DNA of 64,000 bases from Ophiosphaerella korrae (Eukaryota; Ascomycota; Dothideomycetes; Pleosporales; Phaeosphaeriaceae): contig JALNQF010000173.1 in the NCBI GenBank assembly GCA_028456385.1, forward strand, positions 28,849 through 92,848. The letters run 5' to 3'. Numbering within the stretch: the stretch's first letter is position 1; each line of letters begins with the position of its first letter. Made by a program: the position numbers and the translations under genes. The notes beneath the pieces were generated by a model, which did not search any database, was not told the origin of the DNA, and saw only the letters and a program-made list of their open reading frames with translations. Shown one piece after another: positions 1-13,969 of this stretch.

Positions 1-544
1 TAGACTTATAACTACTCTTAGGGGCTTTACTTATTTTAGTTAAACTTTCTACTATCGTATTAGCTAGACTATACACTACTTACGCTTTACTTTTTGTAAT
101 AACTAAATTAGTAAAGTATAATAGGTATTACTAGAGTTAACTTCCTAGTACCTAAAGAGTATTAGTAGATTAGGAGTTAATAGTAAAAGCTTAGGTTATA
201 ATCTACAATAACTTATAAATAATAGAAGATGTTTTATAACTATCTTATATTAGCGTTCTATAGTTAAAGGATTAAATTACTAATACTATCCTAATAATAT
301 ATATCTTACTAGCTATATACTCGTTGTAATCTATAATCTATAGTTGCTAATACTAGTAGATTATAGATTGTCTTAATCTATAATCTATTAATACTAAGAG
401 TCTATAGATTATAGATTAGTCTAGGTATCCTAGTTATATATAGTCTCCTAATTAAGGTTGTTACTCTACTTGTCCTATGCTTTGTTAGCGCCTAGATTAG
501 GACTAATTAGTTCTATCTCGATTTCTTCTGTTACACCTATAATA
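1..544 (-). mobile_element. 5' end of a minus-strand Gypsy-type LTR element (body lies left of window)
   Basis: Positions 1-116 match, in reverse orientation, the stretch that follows the 5' LTR in the better preserved elements at 13,922 and 36,134, that is the leader and start of gag. Positions 117-544 are the LTR. The element therefore reads leftward and only its 5' LTR and first bases are inside the window. CA and TG are nearly absent, so it is RIP-degraded and cannot code. Confidence 0.75.
117..544 (-). repeat. LTR, type A (428 bp)
   Basis: The ends are TATAATAGG and CCTATAATA, RIP-altered forms of the TGTAATAGG/CCTATAACA termini seen at 61,299-61,727. The interior carries the inverted blocks built from TCTATAATCTATAG that mark this LTR type. 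It is close in length to the 429-430 bp LTRs at 13,492, 35,705 and 61,299. Confidence 0.8.
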
Positions 545-1380
545 TATAATAGCTATTACTTACTTTCTATTACTTAGTAAGTTTACTATTAGCTATAAAT
601 ATCTTTCTAAAGCTATAATAACTATATTTACTATAATCTAGCTTATTATAAAGCTTATCTTATAAAAGTTATATAAGTTATTATCTAAAATACTATACTT
701 AGCTTTAGTATTAGTTACTAGCTTAAACTACTCTTATATAAAGTTAAAATCTTTATAAAAAGCTTTTTTATAGTTATACTTATAATTAAACCTTATTTTA
801 AGCTTAAAGTAGTACTTAATAAACGTACTAAGCTAGTTTATACTAACTTAAGCTAGATTATACTTAGTATATAAGGAATTAGCTATATTAGCTATATTTA
901 TAACCTAAGAGAAGAATCTATACTTAATAAAGTTAAAGATATACTTAATAATTATACTTTTATTAAGTTTAGTTAAATTACTTAAGTTAAGTATAGTATT
1001 TAGGTGTAAAAGTTATCTAGTATATTAATTACTTAGTATCTTATAAAAGACGTTATAGATAGATATAGTATATTATAGTAAGAGATTTATATCTTATTTA
1101 AAAATATAAAGAGTTAGCTATACTTAATATTTATTTAAAAGTTTTATATATTATTATTATTATAATAATAGAGAGTAGTAAGTATTTTAGTAAAAGCTTA
1201 GTAAAAGTAATTAACTTACTTATATAAGTAACTTACCTATAGTATATATTATAAGTAGATAATAACTTTTAAGAATATAAAGTATATAGATATAAAAGAT
1301 AACCTAGAAACTATAATATTAAAGACTTTATAATATTAGATACTAATAAAAATAGTAAAAAAAAAAAAAACTTTAAGTAC

Positions 1381-1560
1381 TATAATAATAGTAAACTAAG
1401 CTATTATATAAAAGACTATAACTATAGTAAACTAAAGTATTATATAAAAGACTATAACTATAGTAAACTAAAGTATTATCTAAAAGACTATAAATAAATA
1501 AAAAAAAGTATAATATACTATAAATATAAGAAACTAAAATACTTTATAAAAGATTATAAA
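1381..1560 (+). pseudogene. Tandemly repeated zinc-knuckle relics in gag
   Basis: A unit of about 36 bp is repeated three times, with a looser fourth copy near 1518-1560. Each translates to a pattern like YNYSKLKYYIKDY. Reading Y as RIP-converted Cys (TGY to TAY) or His (CAY to TAY) gives CX2CX4HX4C, the retroviral gag zinc knuckle. The other Gypsy relics here show one or two such motifs, so the array suggests local amplification in this lineage. Confidence 0.55.
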
Positions 1561-2189
1561 AGTAAAAATATAAAAAAAAAGAATTTTAGTTAAAAATTAT
1601 AGAGAAAAAAAAAAGTTCTAGAAGTATAAGCTAAACTTTAAAAAAAAGTAGTAGTAAGTAAAGAATTATAATATATAATACTATATATACTTTTTTAGTA
1701 AATATAAAGTAAAATAGTTTTTTTAAAAAAAGAAAGTAGCTATAATAAAAGAGAAAATATATAAAGAAATTATTAATAAAAAACTTAGAAAAAAAAAGCT
1801 ACTAAATTTACTTCTTAAAAAGAAAGTAATAAATAATAAGTTAAAATTAAAAGTAAAATATATATTTTACTTAATAAAAAAAGCTATAATAGCTATAAAA
1901 AAAGGTATAATAGCTATAAAATAAGTAATAGTAGTTTATTTAAAAATATATACTAGTTATAAGTATAAAAAAAGTATATAAAGACTAGAAAATATATAAT
2001 CTTAAAGTAATAAAGTTTATAATATTCTAATATAAAATAAAGTAATATATAGTTATAGTAGAAAAAATACTTATTTAAAGAAAATAGTAGTACTTTTAAA
2101 AAAAATATAATAGATTAATAAAGCTTATATACTAAGTATACTAATAGTATAATATATTTTAATATAAATAAAACTTAGTATAAAAGAAT

Positions 2190-2630
2190 TATAATAGGTT
2201 TACTAGGGTTAACTTCTTAGTAGCCTTTAGGTTATTAGTAGATTAAGAGGTAATAATAAAAGCTTGTATTATAATCTATAATATACTATAAATAATAAGA
2301 GATATTTTATAACTATCTAAATATTATCGCTTATAGTTAATAATTAAATTACTAATACTATCCTAATAATACGTATTACTACTAACTATATACCTAGGCT
2401 TTTTAGCTAGCTTTATACTTTATATTTACTAAGATCTTAAATTATAAATTTATTATATACTTAGCTTTATACTTTATATTTACTAAGATTATAAATTATA
2501 AATTCTTTACGTATCTTTATTATAGTTACTCTTTTAGTCTAGTTTATTATCTTATAAATTATATATATTGTTATTATCTATAGTAAAGCTAATTAGCTTA
2601 AATTAGTTTTCTCTTATTATAGCTATAATA
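2190..2630 (-). repeat. 3' LTR of the 2190-9215 element (441 bp)
   Basis: It begins TATAATAGG and ends GCTATAATA. Its length is the same as its partner at 8775-9215. It contains repeats of the block TAGCTTTATACTTTATAT instead of the TCTATAATCTATAG blocks, so it is a distinct LTR subtype. Confidence 0.88.
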
Positions 2631-5600
2631 CTATTCTCCTCTCTAAGTAAGTTCTTATTTCTTTACTCTAAGCCTAAAGTTATTAGTCTAGTTTTATTAT
2701 TTATTTCTAACTTTTTATTATTCTTTATATCTTTATATTTTAACTATAATAAACTTCTTCTTATTACTTATATTACTTGTAATAGAGTTAAAATATTTTC
2801 TTACGCCTATTATACTTAGTTAAAGCTTACTTATCTTATATCTTTAAAGGATAGTAAATACTATAATAAGAATATTCTAGCTAATATTAAGTATAAGTAT
2901 ATACTATCTAGTATTTCTCTTATAGAGTATAAGTACTTAATTTCTATATAGTCTCTTCTTACTAAGTTATATAAGGCGAGCTATTAACTAAGCTTAAGAA
3001 ATACTATTATTATAGCTTATAGAAGCTAAGGCTAAGTATAAGCTAACTCTTTATAAGCTAGTAAATCTTTATTCTTATATTAAGTGTCTTTATAAGATAA
3101 AAGCTTATAATAATACTAAATTATCTAAATAGTTTTATACTTTAGAGGCTAAGATAGACTTTAAGGATATAGTTTAGGCTATTCTAGCTTCTATTATATT
3201 AGACGTTCTTAATACTTTTTTATTTAGCGCTAGTAATACTAATTTTCTTAGTTTACTATAAAGTAGTCTAAGAAGTTTTAACTTTAGAAGTTTTCTAGTT
3301 TCTTAAAGTAGTTAAGATTATCTTCTAGTTTTAATATTTCTTCCTATAGTTACTTTTTCTTATTTATACCTATCTATTTTACTAAATAGTAGTTTCTACT
3401 ATTATAGAACTAGTATACTAAGATTTTTTTAACTTTTTATTCTTTTTATTTTCTATACGTATCTACTTTAGATACTAGTAGTTCTATATTTTATAGTACT
3501 ATCTCTAGTAGTACTATATAGAAAGTTAAGTATATCTTTATCTTATTTAGTAGCTTTAGTTTAAATATAACTAGCGTAACTTCTTTCTTAATTTTATATA
3601 GTTTTATCTTAATATAGTCTAGTTTAAAGCTTAGTTATTTACTCTTAATATTTTTTTATACTAGCTATACTTTTTCTTTCTTTTTAAATTAGAGACCTTC
3701 TTTATACTTTTTATTATAGTACTTAGCTATTTAATTATATAGGAATTCTATATCCTATCTTAGCTAATTATATATATCTTTTAGTCTATTAGTAAAGTTT
3801 TCTCTTCTTAGAGACTAAGATACTTTTAGTCTTAGTATTCTATATACGTTAGAGTTAACTCTATAGTTTATAAAGAAAAGTAATACTTTTATTACTATAT
3901 TCTTTACGCTATTATATACTAACTATACTATAAGTAGTAGCTATACCTAATTATCTTAGTTATAGTTAAGGTAGTATCTTAAGTATTACTTTACTATCTA
4001 GTTTATTTATTCTAATTATTTATCTATTTATAGATAATATACTATAGATATTATATATTTAATTCCTAGTTATATAGTTATTATTCTTTATAGTTTTAAT
4101 ATAAATTTTATATCTCTATTTATAATAATCTTATCTAGTAGTCTATATTAGCTAATTATAGTTTCTAGGACCTAGTATATAGTAACCTCTATTCTACTTT
4201 TTTCTTTATATAGTTTAAAGTATAAATACTTTATAAGTTTATTTACTATTATTAGAATTCTATTATACTTAACTCCTAATATTAGGTCTTTAGACTTAGG
4301 TAGCTTTATAATAAAGTCTATTATAATAACTCTTTATAGTTATTTTAGTACTTCTATTAGTTATAGTATTCTATATAGTATATATCTATTATATTTATTT
4401 TTTTAATATTCTATATTATCTTAAAGTACTTCTATTACTAACTATCTTACTTTTAGAATATAGTAATCTTATAGTAGTCTATCTAGAGTTTTATTAATAC
4501 CTTAGTAACTATATACTAGTAATTTATAGAATTACTATATAAATTCTCTTTAGATTTTCTTTAAGATATATATTCTTCTTCTATAAGCTTATATAAGTTC
4601 TTTTTAGATTTCTAGTTTTTTTATTTCTTTAGATACTTTTTACGTTATTTTCTAAATCTATTTATTAAGCTTACTACTCTTTCCTTTAAGTATTATAGCT
4701 ATTTTAGGTATATTTCGGACTAAGTATTCTTCTTTATTCTTAACTAGAACTATACTAGTAGTACTTACTTCTTCTTATAAGTTTAGTCTTTTACTAAGAG
4801 TATTTATAAATTAGTTATCTTTCTCTTTTATATATATAATTTCTATATTTAATATTAATAGGAATTCCTACTATCTTATATATTATTATAATAGTTCTTT
4901 ATTTAGTATAAATTCTATAAGATTCTTATAGTCTATATAGACCTTTATTTAGTATTTTACTCTTTATATATATACTCTCTTTTATTTAAATACTTTATAG
5001 ATTACTAGTATTTCTTTATTATAGATAAAGTAATTAAGTTCTACTATTTTTATCTTCTTAGAGAAGTATTTTACTAGATATTTCTTTTTAGTCTTTAGGT
5101 TTTCTTATATTAGTACTATTCTATAGACTAAGTTAGATACGTCTATTTTAACTATTACTAGTAGGTCTAGGTTATATATTCTAATAACTAGGTTTTCTAT
5201 AAACTTTCTTTTAATTTTATTAAATACTATATTATATTCTTTTATATATTTAAATAGTATATCTTTCTTTATAAGTCTTTTTATTAGTTCTATATCTTTA
5301 GACTATTTTACTATTAACTTTCTATAAAAGTTAGCTAACTTATAAAATTATTATACCTCTTTTAAGTTTTTTAGTATTAGCTATTTATTAATTAATCTAA
5401 TCTTTTCTAGGTTAATTTTAAGTTTTCTTAGTTTAATAATAAATCTAAAGAAATCTATTTCTTTTATATAGAATTTGTATTTTCTTATATTAAGAAATAG
5501 TTTACTATCTACTAGTTTTTCTAGTACTTTATATATATATTATACGTATTCTTCTTCTATTTCTAAGAATATAAAGATATTATCTAGGTATATAAATATA

Positions 5601-8600
5601 AATATATCTAAGTACTCTCTTAGTACTATATTAATTCTTTCTTAGAATACTACTAGTGCGTTTATTAAGCTAAATAGTATAACTAAGTATTTATATAGTC
5701 TATATTATATTCTAAATACTATTTTCTACTTATTACCTTTTTTAATTCTAATCTAGTAGTAAGCGTTCTAGATATCTAATTTTATAAAGATTTTTACTCT
5801 TTATAGCTTATTTTATATTATATCTATTTATAGTAATAAGTATTAGTTCTTATTTATAATTACGTTAGTTTTTCTAAAATCTATATAAGGTCTTTTATTA
5901 CTTATTCTCTTTTTATCTATAAATATAAGTTTATATACTACTAAGGATATAGATTTTTATATCTATTTTTTTCTAATTATATTTCTAATAAATACTTATT
6001 TAATCTTAGATTCTTCTTTTATTTTTCTATAGACTAGGCTCTATCTTACGTCTTTATTTTCTTTTAAGTCTATTACTAAGTCTTATAGCTAATATTCTAG
6101 AAAGTAGTCTTCTAGCTCTATAAGCTACTTTTCTTTTTTCTTATATTCTTTAAAGAATTCTCTTTTATACGTATTTATATTAGCCTTTAATATATCTATT
6201 CTATAGTAATTAATCTTCTTTATTCTCTAATTAATATATAGGTTAGTTATTTATAACTATAGTATTCTTAGTATTATATCTTATTTATTATTAATTGTTA
6301 TTATATCTATAACTATATTCTTAATTATTATTCTTTTTAGTTCTAGTATAGAGTAAACTATTTTAAACCTAATAGGTTCCTAAAATAGTTTTCTTTTAAT
6401 TATACTTAGTTATTAAGAGTATTTCTTTATTATATACTCTATTTCTTTTATTTCTATAAACTTCTTTAATATAAAGTTTCTTATAGCTCTACTATTAATT
6501 ATTTATTATACTTTCTTTTTTTAATAAGTACTTATTTTTATAATATATAGGCCTCTTATACTTTTTAGCTTTTCTTACTTAAGTAATTTTATAAATTATC
6601 TATCTTTCTAAAGCTATAGCCTTACTTTAAGTTTATATTCTTTATATTTTAGATATTTATTATACTTATATTTATACTATAGTCTTCTCTAGACGTATTT
6701 CTTAGATAGTTTTAGTTTAGGCCTTATTACTACGTAACTTTCTTTAGGTATTATTTTTTATCTTTAGATATCTTTTACTAAAATTACTCTTATATAGTTA
6801 TAGCCTCTTCTTTTTATAAGCTATATACTATTATTTACTTTAGAGTTTCTATATATAATATAATTCTTGTCTAGGTATAATATCTATAATACTTTAAAGT
6901 ATACTAAGTATTTTAAGTCTATTATTTTATTATCTCCTTTCTAGTATTTATCTTTTTTAAGTATATCTATTATTAAGATATAGTATACTACTAGTACTCT
7001 TAGTATATAAGCTTTATTAATCTATTATATCTTTTTTATAAAGTACTACTATTCTCTTTATATAAGTATTCTTTTTACTATAACTATATATTACTTTATC
7101 TATTCTTAATATAGTATAAACTTTATTTTTTTAAGATTATATTCTTTTTAGTTTTTATATACTTCCTCTATACTTATAACTAGTAAGTATTTCTAAATAA
7201 ACTTCTATTCTTTATTTTATTACTCTATATCTATAGTTATATAGCTATTATAGCTATATATATTTAGCTAAGTATACTTTATACTTTTTATACTAACTTA
7301 TTTCTTACTTCTTTATAGTTTTTTAAAAGAAGCTATAGTAGTCTCTTTATATAGTACTAGTTCTTTAGCTTAGATTTATAGAATCTAAGGTTCTTTCCTT
7401 ACTAAGTCTTCTATTAGTAAGTCTATTACGTACGTTATTTCTTTTAGCTATACTTTTATTCTTTCTTTTATTACTACTACTCTATTTCTTTATTATAAGA
7501 AATATCCTAATTTCTACTTCCTAAAAAGATTTATATAGCAGTTATCTTTATAATAAAAGGTTTAGTAGAGTATTATATATTATATTTCTTTACTTCTAGC
7601 TACTTTCTTTTAAAGTTTAGATTATACTTATAGTACTTCTTTCTTCTTTTTAGTTATTTTTAACTAAGTTTCTTTATCTTTTTTATAGTCTTTACTTCTA
7701 TAGTCTTTTATAAAGTATCTTAGTTTTCTAGATTTATAATATTCTATATTTTTTTTCTTTTATAATTAGTAGTCTTTTATATAGTAGCTTTTCTTACTAT
7801 AGTTAAAGTATATAAAGTCTTTATTTTTCTTCTTTTTTTTATCTTTATTTATATTAAGGATTATAAAGTCTCTAATACCTTAGTTTCTAAATTAGTTACT
7901 ATACTTATTCTTTTTCTATTCTTAAATATTATTATTAATTTAGATTACTTATTACTCTAGGGCTTCTAGTATCCTAGGTTTCTCTATATAGATTATTTTA
8001 TATTAGATTTTTATATTTAGTTTTTACTTAAATCTTAATATTAGAGCTAATTTATTCTATTCTATATTTTAGGATAGTTATTTAAATTATAATAAATATT
8101 TAGAAATACTTTTACTTTATATAAGCCTTTTAAGTTTTTTTTTAGCTTATTAGGTAATATCTATATCTCTAAATACTACTCTTATTTATTTAGTAAAGTA
8201 TTTATAACTTCTAAAAATAGCTTTAGTTTTATCTTTCTAGGTTATTAAAGAGTATATTATATAGTCTATTTAGTAAAGTTTATACTATTTTATTATATCT
8301 TCTTTAAGGTATAATCTAATATATATTACTTTCTTTTCTTTTATATTAAAGTATAGTACTTATATATCTATCTAGAGTTATACTAATACTATAAAAGGTT
8401 TTAATTTCTTCTTTATTCTATTAAACTTCTTAAAAATAAGTATTTTAGGTAGTTTCTTTATTATACTTATTACTAGTTATTAGGTAATTAGTTTTATTTT
8501 ATTTTATCCTTTAATAATAGCTTTAATTTATACTTTATTCTATTTAGAGTAGTCTTATAGTTCTTTATTCTATATATCTAGGGCTTTAATTACTATTTTT

Positions 8601-8774
8601 ATATTTTCTTTATTATTAATTAGTTTATTTATATAGTCTTTAAATATTTTTTATATAGTACTATCTAACTTATAACTACTTTTAAGTACTTTATTTATTA
8701 AACTTTCTACTATTATATTAACTAGACTATACACTACTTATACTTTACTTTTCTTAATAACTAAATTAGTAAGG

Positions 8775-9215
8775 TATAATAGGTTTACTAGGGTTAACTT
8801 CTTAGTAGCCTTAAAGTTATTAGTAGATTAAGAAGTAATAATAAAAGCTTATATTTTAATCTATAATATACTATAAATAATAGGAAATATTTTATAACTA
8901 TCTAAATATTATCGCCTATAGTTAATAATTAAATTACTAATACTATCCTAATAATACGTATTACTACTAACTATATACCTAAGCTTTTTAGCTAGCTTTA
9001 TACTTTATATATACTAAGATTATAAATTATAAATTTATTATATACTTAGCTTTATACTTTATATTTACTAAGATCGCGAATTATAAATTCTTTATATATC
9101 TCTATTATAGTTAGTCTCTTAGTCTAGTTTATTATCTTATAGATTATATATATTATTATTATCTATAGTAAGGCTAATTAGCTTAAATTAGTTTTGTCTT
9201 ATTATAGCTATAATA
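8775..9215 (-). repeat. 5' LTR of the 2190-9215 element (441 bp)
   Basis: It matches 2190-2630 along its whole length, including both ends. It retains a few CG sites (for example GATCGCGAA near 9072) lost in the partner copy, so the two LTRs were mutated independently after insertion. Confidence 0.88.
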
Positions 9216-11999
9216 AAAATACTAATTAAAAAATAATAAAAAAATAAATTTAAAATATCTAATTATTTTAAAGTATATAAAGTATTATATTTAGCTAGTA
9301 TATAGGAAAAAATATAATTGTACAAAGTAATTCTAAAAAAAGATATTAAAAGTTAGAAACTAGATAGTATACTAAATAAAAAGTATATAGTAATTAAACT
9401 AATAAAAAAACTAATTAAAAAATATATTTTAAGAAAACTATACTATAAATATATAGTAAATAAATATTTAAAATATAAATACTTTAAATATATAGTTTAG
9501 TAAAAAGTTAAGTAAGTATAACTAAATATTATAATAGGATTATATATTATAAATAAAAAAATATATAAAAAAAAAGTTTAAATTATAATTAATAGAAAAG
9601 CTATAAAGAACTTTATTTTAAAAAAGATTATAGTAAAATAAAAAATAGAGTATATAATAAAGAAGTACTTTTAATATTTAAAAATAATTAAAAGAAACCT
9701 ATTTTAAAAACCTATTATATTTAAAATAATACTCTTTATATTAGAGTTAAAAGAATTAAAGATTAAAAATTTAGTTATAGATATAATAATAAATAAGATA
9801 TAATATTAGGTATACTATAGTTATAGATAACTAACCTAAGGATTAATTAGAAAATAGAGAAAATTAGCTTCTCTAAGAAAAAAATATTAAAAGCTAATAT
9901 AAGTATATATAAAAGAAAATTCTTAAAAGAATATAAGAATTAAGAAAATTAGCTTATAGAACTAGAAAACTACTTTTTAGAATATTAGCTATAAAACTTA
10001 GTAATAGACCTAGAAGAAAAAAAAATATAAGATAAAGTCTAGTTTATTAAAAAATAGAAGAAAAATTAAAGATTAAATAAGTATTTATTAAAAACATAAT
10101 AAAGAATAAATAAATAAAAGAATCTTAACCTATAAAAAGAGAATTAAAAATAAGTATAATTTTAGATAAAAACTAATACTTCTTACTATATATAAGTAAA
10201 ATATATAATAAGCTATAAAAAGTTTAAATCTTTATAAAACTAAATATCTAAAACGCTTACTATTAAATTATAATAAAAGAAAGTAATAAAAAGAAAATAG
10301 TATTTAAAACGTAGTATAGACTATTTAAAAATAAAGTTATACTATTTAGATTAATATATATACTAGTAGTATTTTAAGAGAGAATTAATATAGTCTTAAA
10401 AGAATACTTAAATATATTTATATTTTAAGAAATAAAAGAAGAATACGTATAATATATATATAAAGTACTAGAAAAGCTAGTAGAAAATAAATTATTCTTT
10501 AAGATAAAGAAATATAAATTCTATACTAAAGAAATAGACTTTATTAGATTTATTATTAAACTAAGAAAAATATAAATTAACTCTAATTAGATTAGAGTAA
10601 TCTAGAAATAACTAATACTAAAGAACTTATAAGAAGTAAAGTAATTTATAAGCTAGTAAATTTTTATAGAAAATTAATAGTAAAATAGTTTAAAATAATA
10701 GAACTATTAATAAAGCTAATAAAAAAAGATATAGTATTTAAATAGACTTAAAAATATAATAAAGTATTTAATTAGATTAAATAAAAGTTTATAGAAAACT
10801 TAGTTATAAGAATATATAACCTAGAACTACTAGTAATAGTAAAGATAGATACGTTAAACTTATTCTATAAAATAGTACTAATATAAGAAGACTAGGTTAT
10901 AAAATAAGAATACCTAGTTAAATACTTTTCTAGGAAAATAAAGCTAGTAGAGCTTAACTAGTTAATATATAATAAAGAAATACTAGTAATCTATAAAGTA
11001 TTTAAGTAATAGAAAATATACTAATAAAAAGTAAAGTATTAAATAAAAGTTTATAAAGACTATAAAAACTTTATAGAATTTATACTATATAAGAACTTAT
11101 TATAATAATATATAAGATTATAGAAATTCTTATTAATATTTAACTTTAAGATTATATATATAAAGAGTAAAAATAACTAATTTATAGATACTCTAAGTAA
11201 AAAACTAAATCTATAAGAAAAAGTAAATACTAAAAGTATAGTTTTAGTTAAAAATAAAAATAGATATTTAGTTCTAAATATACTTAGAATAGCTATAATA
11301 CTTAAAAGAAAAAATAGTAACCTAGATAAATAGATTTAACAGGAAATAGAAAAACTTAAAACTTAAAAAAGATATATAAAAGTATATAGAAGAATATATA
11401 TCTTAAGTAAAATATAAAAAGAATTTATATTATAATTTAATAAATTACTAGTATATAGATACTAAAATATTAATAAAATACTAGATAGGCTTTTAAAAGA
11501 CTATTATATTCTAAAAGTAAAATAACTTATAATAGAAGTATTATTAGACTATATAAAATATTATAACTAGTTAAAATACTAAAATAACTTTAAAGAGTTA
11601 TTATAATAGACTTTATTAAAAAGTTACTTAAATTAAAAAAATTAATATTAAAAGTTAAATATAATAGAATTTTAATAATAGTAAATAAAGTTATAAAGTA
11701 CTTATACTTTAAACTATATAAAAAGAAAAGTAAGATAGAAGTTATAATATATTAGGTTCTAGGAACTATAATTAGCTAGTATAGTATACTAGACAAGATT
11801 ATTATAAATAAAGATATTAGATTTATATTAAAACTATAAGAAATAATAATAGTATTATTAGGAGTTAACTATATAATATTAATACTATACTACTTATAAA
11901 TAAATAGATAATTAGAATAAATAAATTAAATAGTAGAGTAATACTTTAGATACTACTTTAACTATAATTAGAATAATTAGGTATAGTTACTACTTATAG

Positions 12000-12380
12000 T
12001 TATTATAATAGTAATAAGAGAACTATAGATAGAACTAATTAGCCTTACTATAATTAACTTAGACTTATATAACTCTAAGAAATATAAACTTAACTAAGAG
12101 GCTATATATAATTAGGATACTTAGGGTAATCTATAATCTATTAGTCTTAGTAACTATAAATTAATAGATTATAACAAGTATATAGTTAGTAGGATACGTA
12201 TTATTAAGATAGTATTAGTAATTTAATTCTTTAACTATAGAACGCTAGTACAAGATAGTTATAAAATATCTCTTACTATTTATAAGTTATTATAGATCCT
12301 AATATAAGCTTTTATTATTAACTCTTAATTTACTAACCTAAGAATAGCTATCTATAGTTAATAATAGGAGGCCTATTATA
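12000..12380 (+). repeat. Solo LTR inside the old element's integrase region
   Basis: It begins TTATTATAAT and ends GCCTATTATA, and its interior is LTR type A. The flanking sequence reads ...ACTTATAG on the left and TATAGTTAGTATATAATAG on the right. This rejoins into the uninterrupted sequence found in paralogous integrases (for example at 40,970-41,000). The duplication is about 5 bp (TATAG/AATAG). Probably it was left by recombination between two LTRs. Confidence 0.72.
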
Positions 12381-13491
12381 ATAGTATAGTTAGTATATAA
12401 TAGTATAAAGAATAAAGTAATAAAAGAATTATCTTTTTTTATAAACTATAGATTTAACTTAAATATATATTAGATACTAAGATTTAAAGTATTTTAGTTT
12501 TTAAAATAGAAAACCTTTATAAATAGACTTAAAGAAATATATAATTAACTATAATAAAATATAGTATTCTTATAAGATTAAATAATAAAGTACTATAATA
12601 AAAAGTACTAAGAAAGACCTTAATTTAAAAAGAGAGAAAAAGTATAGTTAGTATATATAAATATTAAAAATAAATAATTTAGTTTAAACAAGATTATATT
12701 AAGATAAAACTATATAAAATAAAAGAGAAAGTTATACTAGTAATATATAAACTAAGGCTACTAGAGAATATACTATAAATAGTAAAACCTCTAGTATATA
12801 AAGTAAATATATATAAAGAATAAAAAGAATATAATATAAAAGAAATTTTATAATACTAATTCTATAATAGAAAAGATTACTACTTAGTAAAATAAATAAG
12901 TATAAATAAAAAAAGATAACTATAAGAAGTTATATAAAAACTAGAAAATAACCTTAATTACTTTAAAAACTAAAAGAGTTCTAAAGTTAAAACTTTCTAG
13001 AACACTTTATAAGAAACTAAGAGAACTTATATTATTAATAATAGATAGAAGAGAGATAAAAGTACTTAATATACTAAGAACTAGAGTAGCTTCTATAATA
13101 GTTTTAAAATTAAAGTTAGACTTTAAAAAAGTAGCTTACTTAATAGACTTTATATTATTAAAAGCTTTTATCTTATAAAGATAAACTAAGTAAGTATAAT
13201 TTACTACTTATATACTTAGAATCTAATTATATTTCTTTTTAGCTTCTATAATCTATTTAGATAGTTTATTTTAAGTATAGTTAATAGCTTTCTTTATTAT
13301 AAATAAGTATAGATATAAGAATAAGTATTATTAACTTATATTCTACTAGAGATATACTAAAAAGATTATAAGAAAACTAAGTATTAGCTTAAATATACGC
13401 TTTATAAGCTTTACTATATTTTAAAGATAAGTAATTTAATAAAAATAAAGAAATATTATAATACTATAAAGTAATATATAATCTACTAATT

Positions 13492-13921
13492 TACTATAAG
13501 TATAATAGAAAGAATTAAGATAGAACTAATTAATCCTAACTTAGGTGCTAATAAAGTATAAGATAAGTAAGGTAATAACCTCGATTAAGAAACTATATAT
13601 AACTAGGATACCTAAGGTAATCTATAATCTATAAATATTTAGTATTAATAAATTATAGATTAATATAATTTATAATCTACTAGTCTTAGTATCTATAGAT
13701 TATAGATTATATTAAGTATATAGTTAGTAGAATATATATTATTAAGATAGTATTAGTAATTTAATTCTTTAACTATAGAACACTAGTATAAGATAGTTAT
13801 AAAATATCTCTTACTATTTATAAGTTATTATAGATCCTAATATAAGCTTTTATTATTACTTTGTAATCTACTAACTTTTTTTAAGATAAGCTCTATAGTT
13901 AATATTAAGAGGCTTATTATA
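13492..13921 (+). repeat. 5' LTR of the 13492-20524 element (430 bp)
   Basis: It begins TACTATAAG and ends GCTTATTATA. It has the same length as the 3' copy. Internal inverted blocks (TCTATAATCTATAA against its reverse complement) could fold into hairpins. Confidence 0.88.
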
Positions 13922-13969
13922 CTTTACTAATTTAGTTATTATAAGAAGTAAAGTATAAGTAGGGTATAG

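Larger units (their letters stand above)
2190..9215 (-). mobile_element. Complete minus-strand Gypsy element (7026 bp), RIP-degraded
   Basis: It is bounded by two 441-bp LTRs in the same orientation and flanked by AGAAT (2185-2189) and AAAAT (9216-9220). These look like a 5-bp target duplication with one G-to-A change. On the minus strand the order is gag with zinc knuckle (around 7815-7770), aspartic protease with a mutated DSGA motif (around 6505-6480), reverse transcriptase with a YLD box (around 5600-5583), RNase H, integrase (roughly 4900-3250), then the conserved opposite-strand frame (about 2760-3230, + strand). All frames are broken by TAG/TAA. It is inserted in the older plus-strand element. 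Confidence 0.88.
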
